From: a virus
DNA: 24,245 bases
IMG/VR virus record: IMGVR_UViG_3300008450_000433
Coordinates: 1-24,245 of that record
Direction: 5' to 3' (one strand)
Positions 1-5,277 of the stretch are shown here, in pieces. Position numbers and translations under genes: made by a program. The number at the start of each line of letters is the position of its first letter. Within the stretch, counting starts at the first letter, position 1. The notes under the pieces are model-generated. The model was given only the letters and a program-made list of their open reading frames with translations, did not search any database and was not told where the DNA came from.

Positions 1-397
1 AGCCAGTGCCATCGTGTGTGTTGAGTGCAGTAACGTAACGTTTAACGTCACTGTTGCCAATAAACTCGCTTGGCAGTTCTATCTGGTAAAATACCTTGCT
101 ACCGTTTTTAAGAGTGCCACCGTTCACTACGTTTAATTCCAGCATATCGGTAGCCTGTACCAGCATCTCCACAAGGCTACTGTTTTGCATTGGCTCATAA
201 CGTTGCTTAACTGTTCCAAGCCACTTGTTATCCGTGTTACGGAAAATGCCAAAACTTTCCGTTTGTACCAGTGTGTTATCTGGGTTCACTGCGTACAGTG
301 GTTGCTTAACTACTGACCAGTTGGTTTTGGTTGCCTCTAAAATCTCAAAGGTCTTGTCTTGTACTGTTGCGTTTGGGTTTGTTGTTAAATTTTTCAT
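1..397 (-). CDS. DUF932 (phage/plasmid-like) protein, 3' end outside window
   Basis: The frame opens with ATG at 397 and runs off the left edge without a stop, giving 132 visible codons. The N-terminus reads MKNLTTNPNATVQD and continues with a W-S-V-V-K-Q-P-L segment, then F-G-I-F-R-N-T-D-N and L-G-T-V-K-Q-R-Y-E-P-M-Q-N. That order (W.V...pl, R.d....lg.v...Y.p.qN) is typical of DUF932/TIGR03299 proteins, which are common in phages and plasmids and have no settled biochemical role. The start is fixed by a promoter 44 bp upstream and an A/C-rich leader ending in AAACCAAAATG. It is the first gene of its unit and probably early or regulated rather than late. The family call rests on motif recognition only. 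Confidence 0.7.
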   Translation of the reverse strand, partial: MKNLTTNPNATVQDKTFEILEATKTNWSVVKQPLYAVNPDNTLVQTESFGIFRNTDNKWLGTVKQRYEPMQNSSLVEMLVQATDMLELNVVNGGTLKNGSKVFYQIELPSEFIGNSDVKRYVTALNTHDGTG

Positions 398-440
398 TTT
401 GGTTTGGGTTTTAAATGGTTTTAGTTGTTGTTTGGTTTGA

Positions 441-471
441 CAAATGTACAACGTTTAACGTTACTTGCAAC
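441..471 (-). promoter_or_regulatory. Bacteroidota-type promoter P1 with internal operator-like palindrome
   Basis: On the minus strand GTTG (471-468) is followed by exactly 19 bp and TACATTTG (448-441), matching the Bacteroidota -33/-7 consensus TTTG-N19-TAnnTTTG. The spacer contains AACGTTAAACGTT (450-462), two AACGTT palindromes one base apart. The expected start of transcription is near 434, giving a leader of roughly 37 nt before the ATG at 397. The same arrangement recurs at 1726-1756 and 2910-2940. Confidence 0.85.
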
Positions 472-544
472 AGTTAACTAAAAATAATTTTGGGTAATTA
501 TGCTAACTTGCTGATTTACCGTTAAATAATTTTACTTTAAGCCT

Positions 545-563
545 AAAAATAACGGTTATTTTT
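545..563. promoter_or_regulatory. Upstream 19-bp dyad of P1
   Basis: The plus strand reads AAAAATAACGGTTATTTTT, a perfect inverted repeat (9 bp arms around one G). It lies about 75 bp upstream of the P1 -33 element. The core TAACSGTTA is also found upstream of P2 (1831-1849) and P3 (3004-3016). Together with the next 20 bases (TTAAAGTAAAATTATTT on the minus strand), shared almost exactly with P2, this looks like a binding site rather than chance. It could also work as a weak A/T terminator stem for the unit that ends at 621. Confidence 0.5.
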
Positions 564-566
564 ATT

Positions 567-599
567 GGTTTAGTGAGGGTTTTACCCCCCATTTAAACC
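567..599 (-). terminator. Terminator-like hairpin after the 42-aa gene
   Basis: On the minus strand, GGTTTA pairs with TAAACC and encloses an inner GGGT-AAA-ACCC. It starts 22 bases past the stop of the 621-749 gene and is followed by an A/T-rich stretch without a clean U run. I read it as the end of the P2 transcription unit. It could instead be part of the P1 regulatory region. The rest of 398-620 holds only promoter elements. Confidence 0.35.
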
Positions 600-620
600 T
601 CTCTGGCTTCCTGTTTCTGC

Positions 621-749
621 TTAATTGCCGTACTTTTTAGCCAGTTTGCTTAACTCATACACGGCATAGGTGAACACCAGCAAACCTGTAACGTAGTGGC
701 ACTGCTCTAACAGAGCGAATGCCACGTATGACGCAAGTAACCCCCTCAT
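621..749 (-). CDS. Small membrane protein, 42 aa
   Basis: The frame runs from ATG at 749 to TAA at 621. Its ATG overlaps the TGA of the upstream gene (ATGA), so translation is probably coupled. The product starts MRGLLASYVAFALLEQC and continues with a hydrophobic stretch (V-T-G-L-L-V-F-T-Y-A-V), ending in a lysine-rich tail (SKLAKKYGN). This suggests one or two short membrane segments with a basic C-terminus. I do not recognise a family. It is the last gene of the P2 unit, far from the lysis block, so I do not propose holin function. Confidence 0.6.
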   Translation of the reverse strand: MRGLLASYVAFALLEQCHYVTGLLVFTYAVYELSKLAKKYGN

Positions 750-1087
750 TTGTTACCTCCCTCTGTTACCACGTATAACAATTGGTCGTTATCGTCATAG
801 ACGTAATGGTAGTAGTTGCCGTTAACGTCTGTGTTGAACTCTCCCCAGCAATCTTTAGAGTAGCCAGTAATCGGACAAGTCCACTCCATTACACCTTGGT
901 AACTTAAATGCCTATGTGTACCTGTTACCTGTGGCACTAACACGTTATCTATGTCTGTTAATAACTGCTCTGCAGTGAACTGGTCACCGTCTGGGTCTGC
1001 CAATAGTGTACGTGTGCGTTTAAGTAGGTTAATTAAAACGGTTACTTGTTTCTGGTGCATTAGCACGGTGTTGTTTTGTTGTTTCAT
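746..1087 (-). CDS. Hypothetical protein, 113 aa
   Basis: It begins with ATG at 1087 after the leader CATACCAAAATG and ends with TGA at 746, overlapping the next start by ATGA. The N-terminal half is helical and polar (L-L-K-R-T-R-T-L-L-A-D around residues 22-32, then an acidic D-x-D-x-V segment). The C-terminal half is rich in aromatic residues and ends Y-Y-H-Y-V-Y-D-D-N-D. Two cysteines in the middle are not arranged as a zinc finger. No family is recognised. It belongs to the unit of small genes driven from P2. Confidence 0.7.
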   Translation of the reverse strand: MKQQNNTVLMHQKQVTVLINLLKRTRTLLADPDGDQFTAEQLLTDIDNVLVPQVTGTHRHLSYQGVMEWTCPITGYSKDCWGEFNTDVNGNYYHYVYDDNDQLLYVVTEGGNK

Positions 1088-1108
1088 TTTGGTATGTTTT
1101 TAGTTGGT

Positions 1109-1321
1109 TTATTTGCTGGTTACAGTTAATTGTCTGTTATACTTGAATCCTTTTACCTCATTAAGTTTAAATTCTATTGGTTCATTTTCGCCCATTATCT
1201 CTACAAGGCACGTAACACGGTCGTTAACCATTTCTACCACTTCTAACCAGTGTCCGTTTAATTCAAACCAATTGGATTTGGTTTCTACTTGTGCGTATAT
1301 TTTTTTAGTTGTGTTTTCCAT
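1109..1321 (-). CDS. Hypothetical protein, 70 aa
   Basis: It starts at ATG 1321 (MENTTKK) behind a leader reading AACCAAAACAACTAAAACA, the same A/C-rich style as its neighbours, and ends 21 bases before the next gene. The sequence alternates hydrophobic and polar residues (W-F-E-L-N-G-H-W-L-E-V-V-E-M-V, later I-E-F-K-L-N-E-V-K-G-F-K-Y), as expected of a small beta-barrel. The function is unknown. Its first five residues, MENTT, are shared with the unrelated 122-aa protein at 2508-2876, as is the leader, which hints at a conserved translation-initiation cassette. Confidence 0.7.
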   Translation of the reverse strand: MENTTKKIYAQVETKSNWFELNGHWLEVVEMVNDRVTCLVEIMGENEPIEFKLNEVKGFKYNRQLTVTSK

Positions 1322-1352
1322 TGTTTTAGTTGTTTTGGTTTAAGGTTTAAAT

Positions 1353-1372
1353 GGGGAGGGTTGCCCCTCCCC
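1353..1372 (-). terminator. G/C hairpin between accessory genes
   Basis: GGGGAGGG (1353-1360) and CCCTCCCC (1365-1372) form an 8-bp perfect stem with a 4-base loop, 11 bases past the stop of the 1384-1683 gene. On the minus strand it is followed by ATTTAAACC, not a long U run. It may attenuate transcription or protect the upstream mRNA's 3' end. A near-copy is at 2483-2500. Confidence 0.45.
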
Positions 1373-1383
1373 TGTTGGGTTTA

Positions 1384-1683
1384 TTATTTAACGTATGGAA
1401 TGCCTAAACGTGTGGCAGATATATTCATTTCCTTTGCCCTTTTAACGTTTTCCATTACCTCGCTATAAACTTCGTATAAATTAGATAATTGCTTACCGTT
1501 TGTTTGTGGAATAGCCTTGTATTTAAGGCTTACACTAACCATATTGCAAATAGAGTAGTAATTATTCCCCTCAATGTATAATACAAGGTATTTATCAACA
1601 GTAAACTGGTAACTTGTTATGCCGTTAATGTTTATTACTTCCATATCTGGCATTGTGTTGGTTGTTGTTTGGTTGGTTGTCAT
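1384..1683 (-). CDS. Hypothetical protein, 99 aa, first gene of P2 unit
   Basis: ATG at 1683 lies about 36 nt downstream of the predicted P2 start of transcription, behind a C/A-rich leader. The protein opens with a threonine/asparagine-rich stretch (MTTNQTTTNTMPD), followed by beta-like segments (E-V-I-N-I-N-G-I-T-S-Y-Q-F-T-V and Y-L-V-L-Y-I-E-G-N-N-Y-Y-S-I) and a helical C-terminal third. I do not recognise a domain. The strong regulated promoter directly upstream marks it as part of the same programme as the DUF932 gene and the 122-aa gene. Confidence 0.7.
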   Translation of the reverse strand: MTTNQTTTNTMPDMEVININGITSYQFTVDKYLVLYIEGNNYYSICNMVSVSLKYKAIPQTNGKQLSNLYEVYSEVMENVKRAKEMNISATRLGIPYVK

Positions 1684-1725
1684 TTTGTTTAGTTTTAGTT
1701 GTTAGTATTGTTTGGTTTGGTTTGA

Positions 1726-1756
1726 CAAATGTACAACGTTAAACGTTACATACAAC
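1726..1756 (-). promoter_or_regulatory. Bacteroidota-type promoter P2 with internal operator-like palindrome
   Basis: Minus strand: GTTG (1756-1753), 19 bp, TACATTTG (1733-1726). The spacer holds AACGTTTAACGTT (1735-1747), the same element as in P1 and P3. The predicted start of transcription is near 1719. It should drive the genes at 1384-1683, 1109-1321, 746-1087 and 621-749. Confidence 0.85.
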
Positions 1757-1830
1757 AGTTAACAGTAAATTATTTTTAGAAAACTACCTAACTTGTTGAT
1801 TTTGTGCGAAATAATTTTACTTTAACCACT

Positions 1831-1849
1831 AAAAATAACGGTTAATTAT
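1831..1849. promoter_or_regulatory. Upstream dyad of P2
   Basis: The plus strand reads AAAAATAACGGTTAATTAT. The left arm and core TAACGGTTA are identical to the P1 dyad and the right arm is degraded. It sits about 75 bp upstream of the P2 -33 element, just beyond the stop of the 1859-2260 gene. Confidence 0.45.
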
Positions 1850-1858
1850 CCAGTAAAC

Positions 1859-2260
1859 CTAAACTTTTACTACTTCCCAAGCCACGTAAACGCACTTATT
1901 ACGGCTATCCCAAGTGTCTAACAGTACCCCATTATCCAGACAGGCTACGTGCTTTGCCATTCGTAGTATGTAAACCTTATCCGTGGGCATAGTGTGAGCC
2001 GTCATACGTTTTTTGCCTTTGGTTGCTGGGTAGTAATGCCTCTGGTGTATAAAACCAAGGTCTGTTAGTGTTTGCTCCATTTGGTAAACCCAGTGCGTTT
2101 TACTACTGCCTCGTGTCGCTCTCCAGCCGTGTTGGTATAGTAACTGGTGGACTTGGCTATAAGGCTTACCTGTTGCCAATGCTATGGCTCGTATCATACA
2201 GTCCCTGTTAGATTTTATGTCAGTGGACTCCTTTGGTTGTGTTATCTGTAGTGTTGCCAT
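1859..2260 (-). CDS. Papain-like cysteine peptidase-type protein (putative)
   Basis: A 133-residue protein with the signature of a small phage-borne papain-fold family. Near the N-terminus it has N-R-D-C21-M-I-R-A-I-A-L-A-T-G-K-P-Y, placing a nucleophile cysteine at the start of a helix. Later comes Y-I-L-R-M-A-K-H104-V-A-C-L-D-N-G, then L-L-D115-T-W-D118-S. A Cys...His...Asp/Asn order with beta strands around the His is the layout of C39/NlpC-like peptidases. No signal peptide is present, so it would act in the cytoplasm. It starts 12 bases after the stop of the 59-aa gene and ends with TAG ahead of the P2 module. The fold is inferred from motifs and catalysis is not demonstrated. Confidence 0.55.
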   Translation of the reverse strand: MATLQITQPKESTDIKSNRDCMIRAIALATGKPYSQVHQLLYQHGWRATRGSSKTHWVYQMEQTLTDLGFIHQRHYYPATKGKKRMTAHTMPTDKVYILRMAKHVACLDNGVLLDTWDSRNKCVYVAWEVVKV

Positions 2261-2272
2261 TGGTTTGCTTTT

Positions 2273-2452
2273 TTAACGGTCTGTCCAGTCTTCAGTTATG
2301 CTAAACTTTATCCCTTGCTCTGCCCATAAACCAAGTTTAGTACTTATGTGGGTTTTAAGTTCTGCCTTTGACAGTCCACGTAGTGTGGTATGTAGTTCCT
2401 CACCTGTTACCCATACAGAGTAAGTTAGTGCGTAAAGTTTTTTAGTTTTCAT
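2273..2452 (-). CDS. Hypothetical protein, 59 aa
   Basis: The frame runs from ATG 2452 (behind AAACCAAA) to TAA 2273. The product begins MKTKKLYALTYSVWV and includes a charged helix (G-L-S-K-A-E-L-K-T-H-I) and a C-terminal segment F-S-I-T-E-D-W-T-D-R. The leader, codon use and tight spacing to the next gene (12 bp) match neighbouring real genes. The family is unknown. It lies between the 2483-2500 hairpin and the cysteine peptidase-like gene and is probably co-transcribed with it by read-through from P3. Confidence 0.65.
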   Translation of the reverse strand: MKTKKLYALTYSVWVTGEELHTTLRGLSKAELKTHISTKLGLWAEQGIKFSITEDWTDR

Positions 2453-2482
2453 TTTGGTTTTGGATTGTTTGGGTTTTATAAT

Positions 2483-2500
2483 GGGGGGGTTGCCCCCCCC
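2483..2500 (-). terminator. G-run/C-run hairpin
   Basis: Seven G (2483-2489) face eight C (2493-2500) across a TTG loop, starting 7 bases past the stop of the 122-aa gene. It is the counterpart of the hairpin at 1353-1372, which has the same GTTGC loop and position relative to a stop codon. No good U run follows on the minus strand, so it may be partial termination or 3'-end stabilisation. Confidence 0.45.
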
Positions 2501-2507
2501 TTTGGGT

Positions 2508-2876
2508 TTAGTTGTTTAGGTATGCAATTAGTTTCATTCTTTTTAATTTCTCTGCATAAAAGTTAATATGTTGTTTGTGGTCTTCAATTGTATAATCAAT
2601 ATCACATTCGTTAAGCATTTTTTTTCGGCTTTCGTAGGTACTTTTTACGGCTTCATTATTTACTGTATATGAATAAACACCAATTTTTCTGCCGTGTTCA
2701 CCTTTGCCTATTAAATCCAATCTACCGAAATACATATCACCATCAATTGTACAGGCAACGTAATCACGGTTAGACTTGCGTTCGCTAATTACATTGCCGT
2801 TGTTGTCAGTTACAACGTAGTGAAATTTGCCGTTTTTCAATGTTGTTTTGGTCAGTGTGTAAGTTGTGTTTTCCAT
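2508..2876 (-). CDS. Hypothetical protein, 122 aa, first gene of P3 unit
   Basis: The open frame extends upstream to 2951, but that extension would be translated through the P3 promoter, so the start is ATG 2876 (MENTTYTLTK) about 27 nt downstream of the predicted start of transcription, behind AACTAAAAAACTAAAAAA. Residues 17-40 (K-F-H-Y-V-V-T-D-N-N-G-N-V-I-S-E-R-K-S-N-R-D-Y) resemble a motif common in Bacteroidetes phage hypotheticals, and the C-terminal third is a charged helix. The function is unknown. It is followed by the 2483-2500 hairpin. Confidence 0.7.
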   Translation of the reverse strand: MENTTYTLTKTTLKNGKFHYVVTDNNGNVISERKSNRDYVACTIDGDMYFGRLDLIGKGEHGRKIGVYSYTVNNEAVKSTYESRKKMLNECDIDYTIEDHKQHINFYAEKLKRMKLIAYLNN

Positions 2877-2909
2877 TTTTTTTAGTTTTTTAGTTGTTGT
2901 TTGGTTCAG

Positions 2910-2940
2910 CAAATGTACAACGTTAAACGTTATCTGCAAC
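2910..2940 (-). promoter_or_regulatory. Bacteroidota-type promoter P3 with internal operator-like palindrome
   Basis: Minus strand: GTTG (2940-2937), 19 bp, TACATTTG (2917-2910). The spacer contains AACGTTTAACGTT (2919-2931). The predicted start of transcription is near 2903. It is the rightmost of the three modules and separates the accessory region from the late operon ending at 3023. Confidence 0.85.
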
Positions 2941-3003
2941 ACGAAACGCAAAATAATTTGTAAAAAACCTGTAACTGCCTGTAAATTAGGCTAATTATTT
3001 TTA

Positions 3004-3016
3004 GTTAACCGTTAAC
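3004..3016. promoter_or_regulatory. Upstream dyad of P3
   Basis: GTTAAC-C-GTTAAC: two 6-bp palindromes one base apart, the same architecture as the AACGTT pair inside the promoters and sharing the core TAACSGTTA with the P1 and P2 dyads. It lies 63 bp upstream of the P3 -33 element and 7 bp beyond the last late gene. Between it and P3 there is a direct repeat, TTACAGG-cag-TTACAGG on the minus strand. Confidence 0.4.
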
Positions 3017-3022
3017 CCTATC

Positions 3023-3259
3023 CTAAAAAGTACGGTTAAAAGTGTAATCTGGTGCAGTTGTGTTAGCCTTGTAGGTGTATCCGTCCACTGCCACTACCTT
3101 AATAGGCTCATACACGGCAACAGTATTGCCCTCCCTGTACAGGTAACGCATAAGTTTAAAGGTAATGCTGGAATAACTCACGTATTGCACTGGTATTAAC
3201 TCACCAATTAGAGTTAACTGTAAATTATCCGTTGTTAGTTTCGTTTCTGTTATATTCAT
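3023..3259 (-). CDS. Hypothetical protein, 78 aa, last gene of late operon
   Basis: The open frame extends to 3334, but ATG 3259 (MNITETKLTT) overlaps the upstream stop as ATGA, which is the rule in this operon, so I take it as the start. The protein is beta-rich with alternating hydrophobics (L-I-G-E-L-I-P-V-Q-Y-V-S-Y) and a tyrosine-rich C-terminus, with no signal peptide and no membrane segment. No family is recognised. Its position directly after the spanin candidate makes it the distal gene of the lysis block. Confidence 0.65.
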   Translation of the reverse strand: MNITETKLTTDNLQLTLIGELIPVQYVSYSSITFKLMRYLYREGNTVAVYEPIKVVAVDGYTYKANTTAPDYTFNRTF

Positions 3260-3660
3260 TTTACCAGTTTTGCTATGCCAAATATAGCCAAGGCAAAGGA
3301 AAAGATTAACAGAATAATGTAAATAGGTTTCCACTCTGTTGACTGCACAACGGTTACCGTTTGCGTCTTGCGTAACGTCTCTATTACCATACGTAAACTA
3401 TCCTCTGCACACGTAAACCTTATAGTATCGTGCTTAATGGTAACAGTGTTGGTAATCCTACCCTTTTTTTTAACCAGCACCGTGTCCCTTTTGTAAACCG
3501 TGTCGCACAGTTCACGTATGCTAATGGTATTGTAAACCGTGTCGCTGGGTAAAAAAATAGTCGTGTCCCTCACCTCCGTTATTACCTCTGGTGCTAATTT
3601 ACGGTTACAGGCAGTGCTTACCAATGCCAATAGCAAAACCAATTTAATTGCTCTGCTCAT
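3256..3660 (-). CDS. Candidate unimolecular spanin (lipoprotein with C-terminal membrane anchor)
   Basis: A 134-residue protein with an N-terminal lipoprotein signal (basic MSRAIK, hydrophobic core, lipobox V-S-T-A-C18) and a single C-terminal transmembrane helix (about residues 111-132) ending in lysines. Between them is an extended, threonine-rich region with repeated D-T pairs (V-R-D-T, S-D-T-V-Y, C-D-T-V-Y, R-D-T-V, H-D-T-I). An outer-membrane lipid anchor plus an inner-membrane helix in one chain is the topology of u-spanins such as T1 gp11, which fuse the two membranes in the last step of lysis. The size is comparable. It lies two genes after the amidase and next to a holin candidate. 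It overlaps the holin candidate by 17 bp. An ordinary phage lipoprotein is the alternative. Confidence 0.6.
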   Translation of the reverse strand: MSRAIKLVLLLALVSTACNRKLAPEVITEVRDTTIFLPSDTVYNTISIRELCDTVYKRDTVLVKKKGRITNTVTIKHDTIRFTCAEDSLRMVIETLRKTQTVTVVQSTEWKPIYIILLIFSFALAIFGIAKLVK

Positions 3661-3853
3661 ACGTAAAAAGGTTACTAATTGCCTTACCTAAAGAGCCTAC
3701 CAGTATAAACGCAATGCTTAACAGTTTGTCCTCTTGTATTACCCCCACCACTGCAACGGAGGCACTGGCATAGTTGCAAAAATCCCCAAACACACGTAAC
3801 CACTTGTGCGTAGGTTGTCCGTAGTAGGACGTTTTTAATTTTATCCTGTCCAT
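3644..3853 (-). CDS. Candidate holin, 69 aa
   Basis: It follows the amidase gene by one base and overlaps the spanin candidate by 17 bp. After a basic N-terminus (MDRIKLKTSYYG) there are two moderately hydrophobic segments, about residues 26-40 and 45-62, joined by a short polar turn (Q-E-D-K), then a short polar tail. Size, two-helix hairpin topology and position between endolysin and spanin fit a holin. The segments are only weakly hydrophobic, and two other small membrane proteins (4373-4492 and 4962-5276) also compete for the role. Confidence 0.5.
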   Translation of the reverse strand: MDRIKLKTSYYGQPTHKWLRVFGDFCNYASASVAVVGVIQEDKLLSIAFILVGSLGKAISNLFTYEQSN

Positions 3854-3854
3854 A

Positions 3855-4376
3855 TTATTTTAGTTTAGAGTAACCGTATGGGTCTGCCGTGTATATGTTT
3901 TTCTCGCTAACCTTGTATAAGCATCTCTCACGTAGATACGTTGGCACGTAAAACGAGGGGCAACCTTTGTTAGCATACTGGTTATGTCCACCTATCAACA
4001 CGTCTGGTGCGTATGTCAGCACTTCGGCTATTATACTGGACAAGACTTTATTTTGTTGCTCCGTAAGTGTGTCCTTTACGTTTTTACCTGTGGCATCCAA
4101 ACCACCCACGTAACACACGTGCCTACTTACACTGTTTATGCCACTCGCTCCGTTTGTAATTTCGTTGGCATCTATCCAAGTGTCTCCATTGTGTTTAACA
4201 AACGTATGCCGTTGTCCGTCCAAAAGTATTAGGTCGCTATAGCCTACACGTGTCCAGCCTCTGCCTTGTGGCTTTGGCTTGGTGTGCCAATCTCTTACCG
4301 TCTGTGCCGTTACTGCTCTACCCTCTGGTGTGGCAGTGCAATGGATTATAAGGTATTTAAAAGGCTTACGGCTCAT
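3855..4376 (-). CDS. Endolysin: N-acetylmuramoyl-L-alanine amidase (Amidase_2, T7 lysozyme type)
   Basis: The 173-residue protein is a single Amidase_2 domain that cleaves the bond between N-acetylmuramic acid and L-alanine in peptidoglycan. The zinc ligands can be placed as H12 (I-I-H-C-T-A-T), H131 (G-G-H-N-Q-Y) and C139 (K-G-C-P-S-F). The further catalytic residues of T7 lysozyme are also present: Y46 (V-G-Y-S-D) and K137. The H-to-C spacing of eight matches T7. There is no signal peptide, so export depends on a holin. The start ATG overlaps the stop of the preceding 39-aa gene (ATGA). The roughly 25-residue C-terminal tail beyond the domain has no recognised motif. Confidence 0.9.
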   Translation of the reverse strand: MSRKPFKYLIIHCTATPEGRAVTAQTVRDWHTKPKPQGRGWTRVGYSDLILLDGQRHTFVKHNGDTWIDANEITNGASGINSVSRHVCYVGGLDATGKNVKDTLTEQQNKVLSSIIAEVLTYAPDVLIGGHNQYANKGCPSFYVPTYLRERCLYKVSEKNIYTADPYGYSKLK

Positions 4377-4492
4377 TTATTTTTATTTTTGGTACGTTCC
4401 TCCCACCACAGGCTAACAATTGAATACAACACAAGCAAAGCCGTTACAGAGCCAAAGGCAATAACAAACAGTTTAGCAGTTTCGTACTTCAT
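4373..4492 (-). CDS. Single-pass small membrane protein, 39 aa
   Basis: A very short gene joined at both ends by ATGA overlaps: its ATG (4492) sits on the stop of the DUF5675 gene and its TGA on the amidase start. It has a short polar N-terminus (MKYETAK), one strongly hydrophobic helix (about residues 8-29, ending in L-W-W) and a charged tail (E-E-R-T-K-N-K-N-K). This could be a small holin, a lysis regulator or a membrane tether. The double coupling and lack of spare bases argue that it is real. Confidence 0.65.
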   Translation of the reverse strand: MKYETAKLFVIAFGSVTALLVLYSIVSLWWEERTKNKNK

Positions 4493-4962
4493 TGGTATAG
4501 GTCTACGGCACTCTGGTTGTTTTCTATTTTTATAAAGTAACTAACCTTGGGAGTATAGCATAACGTGTTTAGTATTTGCATTAATTCCGTTACTGCCTTT
4601 TTACATTCGTATAGTTTGTTCTCACCTCTACGGTATCCCACCAGTATGCACCCAGATACGTCCTCTGTCGTGTTGCCTCCGTGTATTCTCACACCAGACC
4701 ACATAGCACCGTAGCCGTCCGTACAAGTTAGGTTTTTATTGTTGTACAACAACGGTAACACTTGGCTAAACCTACTGCTAACGTTTAACGTAAAATCGTA
4801 AACTCCTGTCGGTATGCAAGTCTCTCCATATACCTTAACTCCTAACGGTCGTGCAACGTCTTCTAAAGTATAGCACTGAAAATTTAACTGGGGTATAGTC
4901 AGTATGCCAATTGTACTGCGTGTGGTAAACCACTTACGTTCTATGTTTATGAGCAGTTCCAT
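4489..4962 (-). CDS. DUF5675 family protein
   Basis: The 157-residue protein shows the DUF5675 pattern: G-E-T-C-I-P-T-G-V-Y near residue 46, S-R-F at 63-65, and the block VRIHGGNTTEDVSGCILVG at 91-109 with H94 and C105. The His...Ser-Gly-Cys arrangement recalls the catalytic loop of L,D-transpeptidase-like folds, so a peptidoglycan-related activity is possible, but none is established for this family to my knowledge. DUF5675 genes are common in lysis or tail regions of phages. Here the gene sits directly upstream of the amidase cassette. It overlaps the upstream gene by one base (TAATG). Confidence 0.75.
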   Translation of the reverse strand: MELLINIERKWFTTRSTIGILTIPQLNFQCYTLEDVARPLGVKVYGETCIPTGVYDFTLNVSSRFSQVLPLLYNNKNLTCTDGYGAMWSGVRIHGGNTTEDVSGCILVGYRRGENKLYECKKAVTELMQILNTLCYTPKVSYFIKIENNQSAVDLYQ

Positions 4963-5276
4963 TATTTGCCCCCTGTCGCTTTAAGTTGCTCCTTTGCCAA
5001 GTTCATATTTTGCTCGTAAAACGCAGACCGTTCTCTTGCCAGTTGTAGGTCTAAAATCTTTTTTTTGTGTTCCTCTATTTCCTTTTCTATGACTGCCATA
5101 CGTACCTCGTGGTTAGTGGAAAAATCATAAACTTTTTCTACTTTCTGTTGTAACTGTTTATTGGTTTCCGTTTGGCTATCGTATGAGTTCTTTAATGACA
5201 TAAGCAAGAAACCACCGACAATACCAAGCAACCACTTTAACAATTCCTTGTAACCCTCGTCTAATTTTAATGGCAT
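4962..5276 (-). CDS. Membrane-anchored coiled-coil protein, 104 aa
   Basis: Residues about 10-28 (L-L-K-W-L-L-G-I-V-G-G-F-L-L-M-S-L) form one transmembrane helix near the N-terminus. The rest is strongly charged and helical with heptad-like spacing (residues about 35-98, including E-K-E-I-E-E-H-K-K-K-I-L-D-L-Q). It begins one base after the fibre gene stop and overlaps the DUF5675 gene by one base. The topology suggests a periplasmic or cytoplasmic coiled coil tethered to the inner membrane. A role in lysis control or as a spanin or holin partner is inference from location. Confidence 0.65.
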   Translation of the reverse strand: MPLKLDEGYKELLKWLLGIVGGFLLMSLKNSYDSQTETNKQLQQKVEKVYDFSTNHEVRMAVIEKEIEEHKKKILDLQLARERSAFYEQNMNLAKEQLKATGGK

Positions 5277-5277
5277 T

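Noticed and set aside
225-440. Plus-strand open frame across the DUF932 gene start and P1 leader
   Set aside because: It is antisense to the DUF932 coding start and runs into the P1 leader; no promoter or leader supports it.
2877-2951. 25-residue N-terminal extension of the 122-aa protein
   Set aside because: It would translate through the P3 promoter; the internal MENTT start has the standard leader.
3260-3334. N-terminal extension of the 78-aa protein
   Set aside because: It overlaps the spanin candidate deeply; the ATGA-coupled start at 3259 fits the operon pattern.
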